This document shows, one piece after another, positions 1-9,856 of a stretch of 64,000 nt of DNA; the stretch's first letter is position 1, and every line of letters begins with the position of its first letter. The notes beneath the pieces are model-generated. The model saw only the letters and a list, made by a program, of their open reading frames with translations, did no database searches and was not told the DNA's origin. Position numbers and translations under genes: made by a program. The stretch lies in the NCBI GenBank assembly GCA_964036045.1, contig OZ038381.1, forward strand, positions 154,770,352 through 154,834,351. Reading direction: 5' to 3'. This stretch comes from Eutreptiella sp. 'Long Island Sound 2002' (taxonomy: Eukaryota; Euglenozoa; Euglenophyceae; Eutreptiales; Eutreptiaceae).

Positions 1-2
1 GA

Positions 3-1754
3 GCCGAGACAGCATCCCTGCGGAGACGACCGAGACCCGAGTATCCAAGAGCATGTTGTCCAACCCGAAGGGCTCCCGAAGTGGGCCCGACTCGAGTTGA
101 GGAACAACATCATCCAAGGCCAACCTACGGTGCCCTGGATCATACGGCCGAACTGCTGGCCAAACTTCTGTCTGGATCAGAATATCCAGATGTGACGGCC
201 CTATCAGAGGCCATTAAGGCGAAACTGGGTATTGCAGAACCCTTACCCAAGCCAGAGCTGTCCTCCCCCTCTCCCGGACTGAGTACCCTGGCCAAAGATC
301 TTAAGAGATCAAGGGTTTCAAGGCTGTTGCCTAAGGTCACCTGCGCCAGCCCCTTTCACCCCCGTGCCAGGACAGTGCCCATGGCTGAACTACAGGACGT
401 GCCTGTCACAGAGATTGAGAAAAGAGGGCTGTCAGCCCTAGCACCTCTTGCCGGCGTGTCGCCTTCAGGCCTAACTCCGGGGGGTGGGAAGACGGGCAGA
501 CCTATTGCCCAGGCGAACATCCAGCTGGAACTGCCAGAGTTCGACCCCAAAAATCTGCCCGAATGGGCAGAAGAATTTGCTGAGTTCCTTTTGCTGACTG
601 GCCAATCCCATGTGGATGTGGCCACCAAATGCTCACTGCTGAAACGCTCATGCAAAAAGAAATTTTTGCAAAAAAAGGTGAAACAGATTGTGAAAACCTG
701 TTCCACCTGGGCAGAGGTACTCCTCAGGTTGGAGAAAACATTCCCAGTCTATGAGACTGACCTCAGTGTGCGCACACAGATAGAGGAGCTACCTATGCTC
801 CCTGAGTTTCCTTCCGCTGCGCGAATCTCTGAATACGTGTGCGACTTGGAGTATCTGTTTTCACGGATGAATGTGGGCTCCTACGGAGCCACTGAGCCCC
901 ACCTGTTGCTCATGAGTAGAATCCCCCAATGTACGTGGGATGATTGCCGCTCTACCTCTGAGAGGAAGAGTCGGACCCACTCGTACGATGAACTGGTGGA
1001 CCTCTTGATTGAGCAGGCTCTTGAGAGGGAGAATGACTCCCACATGGAGAAATTTCTCAAGAAGCACTTGGGTCGAGGTGGAACCCCTACCCCCGAACTT
1101 GGGGAAGGGAAAGGGCCTAAAAATCCCACTAAGGCCAACCAGGGAGGTGGGAAGGGGAGGGGTAACCTACGTGCCATGAATGAGGTTAATCCTGATACAG
1201 GTACACCCCCTCTGTTCTACTGCAAACCTGTCAATGACAGGGGGGGTGCTTGTCATGCCTCTGACTGCGATCGCCGCAGTAGCTGTATGCTGCAGATGAA
1301 ACGACAGCAGCATACCAAGGGTGGGAAACCTGTGACCCATCAGGACCATTTCAGGTGTACCATCACCTGTGGCTATTGTGGCAAACGTCGTCACTACGAG
1401 GACGAATGCCACATAAAGAAACCGGAGAGTGACAAACTCAAGCGTCAGGAGGCAGAACGCCAGAAGACCCAAACACCCACCAGAAATCCCCCGAATGGGG
1501 ATAAAGGTGGTAAAGGAGGTGGCAAGGTGGGTGGCAAAAATGGACCCCCTAACCCCCAGAGGCGCTCATCAGCGCCCGTTGCTACACCCACTCCTGCTGT
1601 TACACCCGCTCCTGCCGCAGGTGATCCTAAGAAGCGCCCCCAGGGGGATAACGCTACCCCTGAGGGGAATAACTCCAAGAAGAGGCGCTTGGCCTGGATG
1701 GCCAGGTCCCTCATTGCTGCAGCGGTGGATGTCAAGTTCCCTGATGAGGAGTAG
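3..1754 (+). CDS. gag: Z gag polyprotein (5' end outside the window)
   Basis: The frame is open from base 3 to the UAG at 1,752-1,754, so the true start is upstream of the window; a GTG at 81 is not a convincing start. A capsid-like helical region covers roughly nt 525-1,070. It is followed by a glycine/lysine-rich linker, a cysteine cluster near nt 1,215-1,290 and a classical zinc knuckle CX2CX4HX4C (CGYCGKRRHYEDEC, about nt 1,369-1,410). The tail is basic and proline-rich with a KKRR motif. It would form the virus-like particle and bind the element RNA. Gag is in the same frame as the downstream protease. Confidence 0.85.
   Translation, partial: AETASLRRRPRPEYPRACCPTRRAPEVGPTRVEEQHHPRPTYGALDHTAELLAKLLSGSEYPDVTALSEAIKAKLGIAEPLPKPELSSPSPGLSTLAKDLKRSRVSRLLPKVTCASPFHPRARTVPMAELQDVPVTEIEKRGLSALAPLAGVSPSGLTPGGGKTGRPIAQANIQLELPEFDPKNLPEWAEEFAEFLLLTGQSHVDVATKCSLLKRSCKKKFLQKKVKQIVKTCSTWAEVLLRLEKTFPVYETDLSVRTQIEELPMLPEFPSAARISEYVCDLEYLFSRMNVGSYGATEPHLLLMSRIPQCTWDDCRSTSERKSRTHSYDELVDLLIEQALERENDSHMEKFLKKHLGRGGTPTPELGEGKGPKNPTKANQGGGKGRGNLRAMNEVNPDTGTPPLFYCKPVNDRGGACHASDCDRRSSCMLQMKRQQHTKGGKPVTHQDHFRCTITCGYCGKRRHYEDECHIKKPESDKLKRQEAERQKTQTPTRNPPNGDKGGKGGGKVGGKNGPPNPQRRSSAPVATPTPAVTPAPAAGDPKKRPQGDNATPEGNNSKKRRLAWMARSLIAAAVDVKFPDEE
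1752..1754 (+). promoter_or_regulatory. In-frame UAG between Z gag and protease (candidate readthrough stop)
   Basis: After this UAG the same frame stays open through the protease to 2,252. The next bases are purine-rich (UAG followed by six G/C). A weak stem CTCC/GGAG (1,763-1,766 with 1,772-1,775) begins 8 nt downstream. Gammaretroviruses use UAG readthrough between gag and pol in a comparable layout. Readthrough here is inferred from layout only. Confidence 0.5.
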
Positions 1755-2252
1755 GGGGGCGGCTCCGAAGAGGAGGACTTGGTTTTCTGGATCCTCGTCA
1801 AAATCAGGGATCAAGTTTTTCGAGCGGTGCTTGACACCGGTGCAACACTTTCCATAGTGGCCCGGCGCCTGCTAAAGACTTTCAAGAAAACTAAGACTGT
1901 GGCCATAAGAGTAGGGCATAGGCGTACCATCCATTCCTTGGGGGGGGTCGATGTGACTATATGCCTGGGCAACGAAACCGTGACCCAACACTGCAGAGTG
2001 CTGGACACCGACGCCTTTGACATCGTCATTGGTACCGACTTCCTACGAAGAAATCCCCAGGTAAAAATGCTGTCTCTCCAGCGCCCCTATTCTTTGCACT
2101 GCGACTTTGGCAGTGGGCTATTCTCCGTACCTTTGGAGCTGTCAGGACTAAAAAAGTCTGGGCTGCGCTACGCATCCAAGACTAACTATCGTACTGAAAA
2201 CTACCGATTGGCCCTCACGTTCTTGAAAATGGACTGGCGGCCCTTCAGGTAA
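1755..2252 (+). CDS. pro: Z retropepsin-type aspartic protease
   Basis: The protein has the retropepsin active-site motif LDTGAT (about nt 1,829-1,846) and a later hydrophobic stretch FDIVIGTDFL typical of the second half of Ty3/gypsy proteases. It would cleave the gag-pol polyprotein. It has no start codon directly after the gag UAG, which fits expression as a gag fusion. The frame ends at TAA 2,250-2,252. The continuation of pol lies in the -1 frame, which is open from 2,198, so a shift must happen in the roughly 55-nt overlap. I see no canonical slippery heptamer there, so a mutation is more likely than programmed frameshifting. Confidence 0.8.
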   Translation, partial: GGGSEEEDLVFWILVKIRDQVFRAVLDTGATLSIVARRLLKTFKKTKTVAIRVGHRRTIHSLGGVDVTICLGNETVTQHCRVLDTDAFDIVIGTDFLRRNPQVKMLSLQRPYSLHCDFGSGLFSVPLELSGLKKSGLRYASKTNYRTENYRLALTFLKMDWRPFR

Positions 2253-3498
2253 ACCTCGATGAGATCCAGGTGGAATTGTTTGCGAGCCAACAACAGCACA
2301 TCATGCAGTTGTACTGCTCGAAACAACTGAACAATGCTTTCCATTGCTTCAGGAAAGCAATGGGCCTAGCGTATGCTAACCCTCCCTTCTCCCTGCTCGC
2401 GAAGGTTCCAACCAAAATCGCTTATGAGGGAGGAAGGGTTGTCATGTGCACCCCTGACTGGGGCTGCTCTGGTGAACATGCTTACTGGCGCCGTATGCTA
2501 GATCGAATGACCGTGGGAAGAGTGCAACTCCCCGACGGCCCCATCTATGTGCCTGAGGACTCAGACACAGCTATGCAGGCCCCTGAGTGGGCCAGCTTGC
2601 TGTCCATCGTTGATGGATCTCTCAATCCTGTACCCCTGTGTGACCTAGACCAGGTGCTACTGAAAGAGGTCATGGCCGAAAATCGTGGTCTGACCCTTTC
2701 CGATCTCAAAAATCGATCTCCTGAGCACCTATCTGCCACACTTACAGGGTGTGAGTCTCCCGATGACTATCTGGAACCTGCAGCTGTAAAAGAGGATGGT
2801 GACGACCAGCTGTCTGAGATTGCCAGCACTATCCCTCCTGTTGATCCCAGCTGTGTTGACCTAAAACACAGTGCCTTCCTCGCCCAGCTGTTGCTAGAGG
2901 AGGTAGATCTAGAGTCAACCCCTGAACCCGCTTCTCCTGTTCGGAAGCCAGTGCTACACATGCAGCCTATGCACACAGGTGAACCCGTGGCCCGGAGTGC
3001 TGATGCTCTGGCGCGGCCTGCTGCTAACAACATGCCATTGTCTGAGCATGACACTCAGGAAGTCCGGCGGCTGTTGTACCTGAAGGCCGAAGGTATTGAG
3101 TGCCAAGAGCGGCTACAATACCTCAGACAGACCTGGAAATCCTCCATCTGGTCTGAGGAGGACGATGAGTCCTATACGCTGCCTGATCCTGAGATACCTC
3201 TAGTGTATTCTCTGCACTATGGGCAGCAATGTTCCCGTGAGTGGGACGATGGTTCTGTGCCTGCCGAAACTGCTGATCGGCAGAAAAAGAAAGAACATGG
3301 AAAGAGCAACCTCCATGCTGAGGAGGATTTCCTTCAGAAACTCGAGAGTCTTAACCTTGACCCCCGCCTGAAAAAACTGCTGATAACCTATGAGGAGGTG
3401 TTCGGCGCCTTGCCACCTCCCCTCTCTTGTAAAAAACTGGTCCAGATGGACCTGAAACTGAAACCTGAATTTGAAAGACGCGAGTGGGTCATACCCAT
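2198..3498 (+). CDS. Z pol segment: Dam methyltransferase-like domain, linker and start of RT
   Basis: In the -1 frame relative to the protease. It opens with ELFAS, then about 35 residues later YANPPFS (N codon at 2,378) and VVMCTPDW. This is the order seen in Dam-type N6-adenine methyltransferases (D-x-FAS region, then NPP[YF], then a hydrophobic strand) and in the Dam-like domains of some DIRS and Ty3-related retroelements. An acidic linker of about 250 residues follows, then the RT lead-in ending at LKPEFER. The frame breaks at 3,498 because of the inserted segment. Whether the domain still methylates DNA is unknown. Confidence 0.6.
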
Positions 3499-4108
3499 AT
3501 TGCTCAGGATATTTGGGGATGCTCAGCATTCATGCTCAGCAAATGGGACTCATATTGCAGGGTTGATCTCGGAAGTCCCAGCCAAAATTTCTTCCGAGCT
3601 CCCCCGGCACGGTCGGCTGGGGAGCCCATGGAACATTCCTACCGATATCGGTTGCGTTTTGGGACCCGATTTGGCTGCCAAAACTTCCGAGCATCTTTCC
3701 GAGGGATTTAAAAAACTTCCAAGCGTTTTTCCATCAGTTTTTTGTACAATGACCTACACCGTTCTTGGTTCCCAAATCCCACACCTCAGCAAAGAAACAC
3801 ACAAAAAGACAAGCATGACCGTTCACTTACGCTTGAAATGTGAATGCTCAGTGCCTTGCCTGTTCATTTCAGCTTGAACTGTGAATGCTGTAATCTCCTT
3901 CGCTGAGCATCTGCACAGGACAGCCATCGCTTGACATGGCATCCACATCCACCACCACACGGCGATACTTCTTGGGTTGAGGTTGGGGTTCAGGGTTGTC
4001 ACTGGATGATGAGGAAGAATCTGAGGCACTTACTGTGGAGGCACCAGATAGGTGCATAGCATCATCATCCGAATCATTATCCTCGGGACTGCTACTGCTC
4101 CCACTATC

Positions 4109-4152
<44 letters not shown>

Positions 4153-4511
4153 TACTGTTACTGCTGCTACTGCCACTGCCACGAGGGCACACAAGTTGCT
4201 GCTCAATGTCGCTATCAACAATGGGTACACGCGCCAACTTCGTACGCCTCATGGGTTGAACACGCTGCTGCTCGTTCAAACCCGTAGGACCTTGAAATGA
4301 AGCAGCACTGTCCTCGCCCTCCGAAGGGGGTACAATATCAACTGTCGCAGGGTTAGAAACTCGGCTTTGAGGGATGGGCCCCACACGTCCCTTACCCTTT
4401 CCCTTGTCCTTCAGCGCCTTACGGCGTGCAGCACAGGACTTAAATGTGGCACGGCTCTTCAAACCCAGTTTGGGCCACTTGCAGACAGCTTCCCTGTCCA
4501 GTGGTACCCAT
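3499..4511. mobile_element. 1,013-bp insertion in Z pol with 7-bp target duplication
   Basis: TACCCAT occurs at 3,492-3,498 and again at 4,505-4,511. Deleting 3,499-4,511 joins the left pol frame to the right one exactly in phase and makes a continuous RT lead-in. I see no terminal inverted repeats, no GT..AG ends and no poly-A tail, so the transposon class is unclear. The insert has a small hairpin (CTCGGAAG 3,568-3,575 with CTTCCGAG 3,591-3,598), three TGCTCAG repeats near its left end and a (CTG)n tract near 4,110-4,150. On the - strand it carries a serine-rich ORF. Confidence 0.8.
3869..4504 (-). pseudogene. Truncated serine-rich ORF captured in the 1-kb insertion
   Basis: The frame is open right up to the right end of the insertion and has no start codon there, so the 5' part of the gene is missing. 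It begins with a basic segment (CKWPKLGLKSRATFKSC, then RRKALKDKGKGKG). An acidic and polar middle follows, then a long serine run encoded by AGC/AGT repeats, an acidic stretch (EDNDSDDD) and a basic KKYRR. It ends at 3,869. The protein is not one I recognise. A host or transposon gene fragment carried by the insertion is the simplest reading. Confidence 0.45.
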
Positions 4512-7093
4512 TGACGGTCCACATCCCGCTCCACAGGAACAGGTTGAAGAAATCGAGCGCCAGATCCAGGAATGTATTGATGCTGGCCTCGTTGAAGAAT
4601 ATAAGCAGGGGGACTACCCCCATCACTGCAGTCCCTGTTTCCTGGTTGCCAAACCAGGGTCGACTGCCCTACGACTGGTTGTAGACTATGGTGAGGTCAA
4701 CAAGAAAACCCAGAACCACTCAGGGAGTATTCCTAACATGGAAAATAGCCTGGAGCGTATTGCCAAATGCAGGTACAAGACCAAAATGGACAAACACTCT
4801 GGTTTCTGGCAGGTGGACCTGACCACCGCAGCTCAGGAGCTGCTGGCTTTTATAACCCCTAAGGGCCGGGTCTTTAAGTGTAAGGTTATGCTTTTCGGGG
4901 TGGCTAATGCCCCAGCGCTCTTCCAGGAGCTAATGAACAAAATTTTGTACATACTGAGGCGCAGGCCTGTAGTACAGGAGTTGATTTCTCGGGCTGCAGA
5001 AATGGAGGCTCACATCGATGACGTGAGTTTGGGTACTAATACCAAAGAGGACCATGTCCTTCTCCTCCGTGAATTTTTCATTGTCTGTCAAGAAAACCAT
5101 CTCCGAATCAAACTCGAAAAATGTGAGTTTATGAAAGAGGAGATGGAATATTTGGGTTTCGACGTGGGGTATGGTTGGTGGAAACCAGCCGCGTCTAAGA
5201 TACAGCCCCTACAGGACATGCAGATTTGCGATGACCCTAAGAAGGGTGTACACGACGTGAGGAGTTTTGTGGGCGCCTGTAATTTCTATCGGCGTCACAT
5301 CCGCAATTTTACTTACTCCTCTGCCCCCCTCACTGACCTAATCAAGAAAACTACTCACTGGAGGTGGACCGCCAGAGAGGAAGAGTGTTTCCAGGAGTTG
5401 AAGAAGAAGATCGCCTCCTCCAACTGCCCGGGAGTACCCCGCCCTGAGGGCGAGATAGTCCTGATCACTGATGCCAGTGATGTAGGGGGGGGTGGTACGA
5501 TCTACCGATGGCACGAGCTTAACCCCGCTGAACTAACCCACTGCCATTATCGTACTAGTGGACTGAACCGTGATGGTTCGTTGAAACATGACTATCCTAC
5601 CAGTGAGTGGCGACTGGTGCCACTGGGACACTGGAATGGGAAATGGAACCAAGCGCGTTCCAATTACAGCACCTATGACCAGGAACTCCTGGGCGGTATG
5701 TTGGTGCTTTCGTCACAATCCCGACTCCTGGGATCTAACCCTATTGTCTGGCTGTGTGACCAGGAGCCTGTGAAGTCTTTTCAGAAGGGCCCACCACCAG
5801 AGAAAGCAAAGCTAAAACGGTGTTGGACTTACCTGAGCAAGTTCAGGCTGACAGTGCATCATATCCCCGGGATAACGAATGAACTGTCTGACTATATATC
5901 GCGCAACAACTTCGATGCGCTTATTGGTGAGAGCTCTGAGGCGCTCGCCAGAGAGGCTTTCCAGCGTATGGATGTCCAGCTTGACCTGTCCATGCGCACT
6001 GCTGGAATCCTGGAGGGTTGGAGTCTAACCGACTATCAGTCAGAGTATGAAGAAATTCTCCAAACCCTCAGCACTGGTCTCGAACCCCGTGTCATTGACG
6101 GGCACCAGTGGTATAAAAACAATCAGTACCTCTTCTACGAGGACCAAATTGTGGTGCCTGAGGCACGACTGGATGGGTGCCTACAGTGGTCCCATCTCAG
6201 TTCTAGTCACACTGGCGCTAATCGCTCAGTGGACTTCTTCCGTGAGTGTTTCTACTCAAGTCTAACCCTGACTGAACTGAGGTCGCGTATGCAGACCATT
6301 GTGGATGCTTGTGGCTGTCATGCCAGCAAGCAGAGCGACAGTAGGGATAGGGGCCTGATCTCCAGCTTACCCATACCCTATTGTGCTAACTCTCTTCTCT
6401 ACGTGGATTTCATCCACGGCCTACCACGCTTCGGCGGCTATGATAGTTGCCTAGTGGTCACCTGTGGCCTATCTCGCTTCACCCGTGTGTTCCCTTGCAA
6501 TAAGAAAATCACAGGTGAGCAGCCTGTGAAAATGTTGGTCGAACAATGGTTCGAACCCTATGGAGCACCTAAGCAGGTGCACTCAGATGAGGATGTACGC
6601 ATCCGCAGTGACACTGAGTGGTACAAACGAGTGCTAAATGCCCTCAACGTGGAGGTAACCACAGGTGTGCCCTATACCCACACGTCTAACCCTCTCTGTG
6701 AGAGACAGAACCGTGTGGTGGAGCAAAACTTAAGAATCCTGATGAAACAGGAACGTACCAAGGACTGGGTACGCCTGGTGCCCTGGGCAGTGCTGACCAT
6801 GAACTCACAGCGGAGCTCTTCTACGGGTCTCACCCCCCACGAACTGTTCCATGGAGGACGACCTGCTTGGTTCTTCAAAACCCCCTTTCCTGAGGACTTC
6901 AAGAGCCCTGTGGGAGATTGGCTGGAACACAAGCAGTCTCTGGCTAACCAGGCTGGGACTAACCTGAGACACATTCGTGACCGTGAACTGAGCCGACGGA
7001 ACCGCCTACGGCGACCTGCCAGCTTCAAGGTTGGTGACCTTGTTTTGGTACACCATTTACGCCTACCCTCCTGGCCACGTAACTGCCTACAGG
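4512..7093 (+). CDS. pol: Z pol: reverse transcriptase, RNase H and integrase (interrupted)
   Basis: The RT shows the Ty3/gypsy motifs LRLVVDYGEVNKK, KMDKHSGFWQVDL and LFGVANAPALFQ, and the catalytic box HIDDVSL (Asp codons 5,017 and 5,020), with Ile before the DD pair instead of the usual Val/Ala/Leu. RNase H has four acidic positions (TDASD, YDQELL, LCDQE, LSDYIS). The integrase has an N-terminal HHCC-like region and the catalytic triad D (codon 6,406), D (6,586), E (6,700), giving DD37E spacing. The frame stops being genuine at 7,093 where element X is inserted. It resumes at 33,529 in the same phase. Confidence 0.9.
7090..7093. repeat. Target-site duplication CAGG of element X (left copy)
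   Basis: CAGG precedes X at 7,090-7,093 and follows it at 33,529-33,532. Joining the Z sequence across one copy gives a continuous integrase frame. Both ends and the element size agree, so the insertion limits of X are firm. Confidence 0.85.
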
Positions 7094-9459
7094 TAAAGAA
7101 GGTCCCTACCAGGACCGGCCCCCGCTGTGCCCCTTCCGCAGGTTACCCCTGCTGATTTACTCCGGATCAACGAATGTGTTTCTCAAAATCCTCAAAGTCC
7201 AGGGTCCAAAATCCAAAAATATAGAAAATGTAATCCTCCTTCAACCCTGAACAGCAATCAGATCCCACAAATACAGCAATAGCTCAATTCACAATCCAAA
7301 TCAGGCTGCGGGCTTCCGTTCAGCACACCGGTCGTCTCACGGTGGCGGGCATGTACAAGAATTGCACCAAAGAGGAAAGCCCTGAAATTGGCATATGAAC
7401 ACAAATAATGCAAAGTTGGGGAAAGAGGTAAACATACACATTCGCAGCCATAAACCCATCATTCCCTGGACTCAAGACCTTCCCTTGACTCACCAACATA
7501 TTGCCCTGAACCAGGTCAAATGAGATGGCTGAATGCCATGTGTCACAAGTCATTACATAAACCCCAAAAATGTGTTCACTCCCAAGCCTATATATCCTAG
7601 CCCAAAAGGGAAGGTGGCGTGTCATGGCTTAGAGTGGCACTCAGGACCATGCCCTACCCTGACATATACTTGGTTGGACTTGGAGTCGAATGGGCTTGGA
7701 GAAATGCCCCACGAGTTTGAACTCATAACATGCCAAAAAACTGCCAATTCGCACCATATTGGCCATATATCAAATATATGCTCAAAATTGAAGTTACCAC
7801 TTATCCAAAGGCTCAAAGCATGCATGGAATCGAAGTCTAGTATTCATGGAGGATAGAGACCAAAGACCAATGCCCATGTACATCCCCACTTTACCCTCAA
7901 AACCCTTTCGGATATGGGCGCCACGCACTGCCCAAGTCAGCCCATGATCTTGACAACAATTATTGTGATCCTTCGTGCGCCAAGCCAAATGGAGTACGCG
8001 ATCCGGCATATGGTGGTGTTCAACTCCAAAGCATATGCCAACATATGAGCAACATACCATGGTTCGACTCTCCATAGGCTTCTTGCTGTTTGCCGACCAG
8101 GTAAGTACACAAAATGCAAAAATGAGCAAAAATTGGGGTCAAAAACATGAAAATATGACCAAATACAAAGTTGTCATGATAGTGTATCTCTATGCTCACC
8201 CATGATATCCGCTCATGGTTCAATACACAAATGATTGGAACCATTTACGAACAATTTCCCCACTTGGATCCCCAATTGGGCGCATGGAGATACCTTCGCC
8301 TCTCATATCTACATGCCCCATGAAAATGGGAGTGCACCCATGGATCTCTTGGCTAAACATACCATGAGCAATACATACGCGGTAGACTTAGTCTAGCGCT
8401 TTGAATTCCACAATTGGGACATGGGCAAACCCTTGTCACGTATGGCTTCCCATCTCTTCGGCCACAAGAAGATATATAACATGGGCGTGAGCATATCAAG
8501 ACATATACCATGCATATAACACATACCCTCAAAATGTGGCTCCCACCATGATATGCCATGTCCCTCCATGGGCATAACTTCACGTTAAAAATACGTGGGA
8601 ACCCAAGGAAAGATGCTATGCAACCCCAACACTCATGCGGTACACTCGAAAGTCGCATTAAAATATTCGGTTGCACGGTCCAAGAGTTATATATCACTTT
8701 ATACCCTCTTGACCATTATCCCTTGCAACACCGGGCATGTGTACGCAACAAAGGCGTTTGATGCTTCCTAAATTAAGTTGAGACTAAGGCGCTTGCAACC
8801 CAACCTTCCTTATTCTCTTTCCTCACACTCGCGCGTAGATATGATCCTTCAAAGTGGTCCCACGATTCGCTTTTGTTTCCCTTATATCTCCAAGTCAAAT
8901 GGGTGGCAAGTATAAGGGAAACCTGATTCGGGCATAGGGAAAGGCATACGACCACTCGAAGAAGTCCAAATCAAGTGCGGCGATGTCGAAGTCGAAAATC
9001 CGATTTCGACATCGCGAAAAATTCAGATTAAAATTTCGAGTGCTTATTTAGAAAGTTGCGGAAGCAACGAACCCTTTGCTGATGAAATCTGACCCTTCAA
9101 CGGAGTATCCGCCAAAATATCTGGAAATAACAGTTAACCAATCGGTTAACGCAAAATCGCGAGCCAACTGACGGTCGCCGATACATTGACTATCAGAACG
9201 AAAGGCTGAAAAATTACGGAAACATCGTGATAATAAAACCCTGTTGATTCCTGATGTTCCGATATATAAATCTCCGCTGGCGGCGCCTCGGTACTGAATA
9301 TGGCCGCTCATAGCCGGAATGGCCAAACCTATCACACTATCACATCGGGTTAGGTCAGGTGGATGGGAGAGTATGATATCAGCCAATGGCGGCTTGCCGG
9401 CACATAGATACACACCCCAAGTGACCCCAAGATGGCCACGGGGGTCCGAACCGGCTTCA
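7094..9459 (-). repeat. 3' LTR of element X
   Basis: In element orientation it begins TGAAGCCGG and ends CTTCTTTA. It matches the 31,163-33,528 copy over its full 2,366 bp and matches the LTRs of Y with more differences. The ends are TG...TA rather than the common TG...CA. It holds the hairpin around 8,982-9,013 and the palindrome GTTAACC-AATC-GGTTAAC near 9,133. Short ORFs across it are not convincing genes. Confidence 0.93.
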
Positions 9460-9470
9460 CCCCCCTTCTC
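9460..9470 (-). promoter_or_regulatory. Polypurine tract of element X
   Basis: In element orientation this reads GAGAAGGGGGG and abuts the 3' LTR, the expected place for the plus-strand primer. The identical tract precedes the 3' LTR of Y. Confidence 0.8.
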
Positions 9471-9856
9471 AGAGCGTTGTTACCGCTCGGAAGTCATTGA
9501 AGAGAGGACGGGAGGACCCCAATCGGCTCCAACCCCCCCCCCCCCCATGTCCCAAGGACACCTGGAGGCCCCACACACGTCGTAGGCGTCCCCCATGCCC
9601 CAAGGGAGGGGTGAGGACACTGATAATCAGTGCCCTACGCCATATCCGGTCTCCGCTTGATCTACAACATGGACCAAGGGGATCAAAGATAGAAAAACGT
9701 CGTCGGTCGACCTAAATAAGTATACCACAATGAAATATATATGTGGAGATCGAGTGAAGGGGGTAGATGGCCAATCAAGGCCGAAAAATCCCCGGATGAA
9801 CGCCCTCACCCGTCTCCCCAAGCACAGAAACAAACAAAATGCCAGGGGTGGGTCCA
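9471..9856 (-). other. 3' untranslated region of element X
   Basis: Non-coding DNA between the pol stop and the polypurine tract. It includes a run of 14 C at 9,533-9,546 and is matched by 27,830-28,212 of Y. No gene is seen. Confidence 0.7.

Noticed and set aside
3996-4300. Plus-strand poly-leucine and poly-alanine ORFs in the 1-kb insertion
   Set aside because: They are other frames of the CTG/AGC tract; the minus serine-rich frame is longer and looks more like protein.
3499-4511. Insertion in Z pol as a spliceosomal intron
   Set aside because: No choice of ends within the 7-bp duplication gives GT..AG on the coding strand.
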